DNA of 7,262 bases from Hyphomicrobiales bacterium (GTDB lineage Bacteria; Pseudomonadota; Alphaproteobacteria; Rhizobiales; GCA-2746425). Made by a program: the position numbers and the translations under genes. The notes below the pieces were generated by a model. The model searched no databases. It had not been told where the DNA came from and was given only the letters and a program-made list of their open reading frames with translations. The stretch is taken from positions 12,824 through 20,085 of the forward strand of contig NVXB01000084.1 in NCBI GenBank assembly GCA_002746425.1, read 5' to 3'. Numbering within the stretch: position 1 is the stretch's first letter; the number at the start of each line of letters is the position of its first letter. Below are positions 6,096 through 7,262 of this stretch, piece by piece.

Positions 6096-7151
6096 CTAAA
6101 AAACCACCCCATCAAATAATTTTCTGGCGGTCCTGAGAACACCGGCAGAATCGATGCCATTTTGGTCATCCATCGACGCCAAAACGGTGAATTCGCCGCT
6201 GGGATGCTCCACGGATAAGGACTTTTTTCGCCCTTTTGGAATTTGTGCCAAGGGAGCTGCCGGACTGCCTGGCAAAAGACACGCTGTGGCGACACTTACC
6301 GCCGCCAAAACCCCAATCGCGGCATGACAGCGATGCGGGATAAAACTGCGCGTGGAAATGCAGCCGCCCTTCATTGGCGCACTGACAAGCGTCATTTTGG
6401 GCACGGATTTCTCGCGCACATCACCAAGGTTCATCATCGGGCCAACTTGCAGTCGGATACTTTCAATCTTTTCTTTAAGCTGTTGATTTTGCTCTAACTC
6501 TTTAGGGTCTTCTTCCCCCGTCAAACCAAAATCAGACGCCCGCATGACAACGCATGGCATGCCATTATCGATCAAAGTTGCCTCGACACCATCGATGATA
6601 TCGACCTCATTTCCAGTCGGCAAAAGCGCACCGCAACTGGACCCGGCAGTATCCTCAAAAACAATGGTAACCGGCGCAGAACTGCCCGGAACACCATCAA
6701 TTTTAGCGCTGCCATCATAGGTCAATTGGCCATCTGGCGTCTCGATTGTAACGGTCGCAATCTGGCTGGTATTTTCCATGAAAATACGGATATCTGTGCG
6801 CGGATGAACAGCTTTTACCAGCCCGCGTTCAATGGCAAAGGGGCCGATTCCGGCAAGAATATTACCGCAATTTTGCGCATCTGTGACGATGGGTTTGTCG
6901 ACAAAAACCTGCAAAAAAAGATAGTCAACATCGGTGTTTTTGCGCGCTGATTTGCGCACAATGGCGACCTTCGAAGTCAGCGTATCACCGCCGCCCAAAC
7001 CATCTATTTGACGCGAATCTGGCGAGCCCATAATGCGCAATAAAGCCGCATCACGGGCCGCGATATCCTGCGGCAAATCATCGGCCAAAAAGTAACCGCC
7101 CTTGGATGTGCCACCGCGCATCCACATGCACCGCACACCGGCATCAGACAT
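6096..7151 (-). CDS. galD: 4-oxalomesaconate tautomerase (PrpF/GalD/LigU family)
   Basis: A 351-residue isomerase of the PrpF family, close in length to GalD. In the gallate and protocatechuate 4,5-cleavage routes this enzyme moves the double bond of 4-oxalomesaconate before hydration. Visible marks are CMWMRGGTSKGGYF (8-21), GLGGGDTLTSKVAIV (51-65), DAQNCGNILAGIGPFAIE (91-108), GMPCVVM (197-203) and SFIPHRCHAAIGVLAA (269-284). Lys61 and Cys95 sit where the PrpF/LigU fold carries its catalytic Lys and Cys. The ATG overlaps the stop of the upstream aldolase gene by eight bases (7144-7151), so translation is probably coupled. The assignment to 4-oxalomesaconate rather than 2-methylaconitate rests largely on that LigK-like neighbour and on the absence of propionate genes nearby. 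The name ligU would be equally apt. Family very sure; substrate probable. Confidence 0.85.
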   Translation of the reverse strand: MSDAGVRCMWMRGGTSKGGYFLADDLPQDIAARDAALLRIMGSPDSRQIDGLGGGDTLTSKVAIVRKSARKNTDVDYLFLQVFVDKPIVTDAQNCGNILAGIGPFAIERGLVKAVHPRTDIRIFMENTSQIATVTIETPDGQLTYDGSAKIDGVPGSSAPVTIVFEDTAGSSCGALLPTGNEVDIIDGVEATLIDNGMPCVVMRASDFGLTGEEDPKELEQNQQLKEKIESIRLQVGPMMNLGDVREKSVPKMTLVSAPMKGGCISTRSFIPHRCHAAIGVLAAVSVATACLLPGSPAAPLAQIPKGRKKSLSVEHPSGEFTVLASMDDQNGIDSAGVLRTARKLFDGVVF

Positions 7152-7262
7152 ATTTTAGGCCCCGTTCTGCCAGCCGCTCACGCATATTATACATGTCGAG
7201 GCCAAGCTCTCCTGACTCCAAACGTTGGCGCTTTTCTTCTTCAGCTGCCACACGCGCTTGCG
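7144..7262 (-). CDS. ligK: 4-carboxy-4-hydroxy-2-oxoadipate aldolase/oxaloacetate decarboxylase, C-terminal end
   Basis: Only the last 38 codons are present; the gene enters from the right edge. The visible tail, a charged AAEEEKRQRLESG helix followed by ELGLDMYNMRERLAERGL and KYV, resembles the C-terminus of LigK/GalC-type aldolases of the RraA-like fold, which split 4-carboxy-4-hydroxy-2-oxoadipate into pyruvate and oxaloacetate. The TGA stop at 7146-7144 overlaps the start of the tautomerase gene, which acts two steps earlier in the same route, and this supports the call. The identification is from memory of the family tail and its neighbour; the catalytic part is not visible. Confidence 0.6.
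   Translation of the reverse strand, partial: QARVAAEEEKRQRLESGELGLDMYNMRERLAERGLKYV

Overview
The window reads as a chromosomal catabolic locus of an alphaproteobacterium. This is inferred from the moderately high GC, the gene families and the LigK/GalD-type ring-cleavage genes; no phylogenetic marker is present. Nothing indicates a phage, insertion sequence, CRISPR array or RNA gene. Seven complete genes and two genes cut by the window edges account for almost all of the sequence.

Layout. (1) 1-302, minus strand: the start of an ABC-transporter periplasmic sugar-type binding protein, preceded by a 220-base leader and control region with an inverted repeat. (2) 523-1203, minus strand: a TetR-family repressor. 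(3) 1186-1238: a compact divergent control region. A near-consensus plus-strand promoter and a minus-strand promoter share their -10 bases inside a concentric inverted repeat. (4) 1280-3752, plus strand: a three-gene operon of a Tm-1-like/UPF0261 protein, a phosphoenolpyruvate-hydrolase-family TIM barrel and a small cupin. (5) 3766-3792: a strong hairpin with a T-tract on the minus strand, lying between convergent operons. (6) 7262-3803, minus strand: an operon running from the last 38 codons of a LigK/GalC-type aldolase, through a GalD/LigU-type 4-oxalomesaconate tautomerase and a xylose-isomerase-like TIM barrel, to a Gfo/Idh/MocA oxidoreductase.

How it may work together. The aldolase and tautomerase belong to the lower protocatechuate 4,5-cleavage/gallate route, which ends in pyruvate and oxaloacetate. 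The oxidoreductase and TIM-barrel pair resembles pairs that oxidise a sugar or cyclitol and then isomerise or eliminate from the keto product. Their shared transcript suggests that a sugar-like or glycosylated precursor is processed beside an aromatic-acid route. The plus-strand operon encodes as two proteins the two halves that are fused in the tomato virus-resistance protein Tm-1. It adds a cupin and probably answers to the adjacent TetR repressor. Its biochemical role is unknown to me and is the most novel part of the window.
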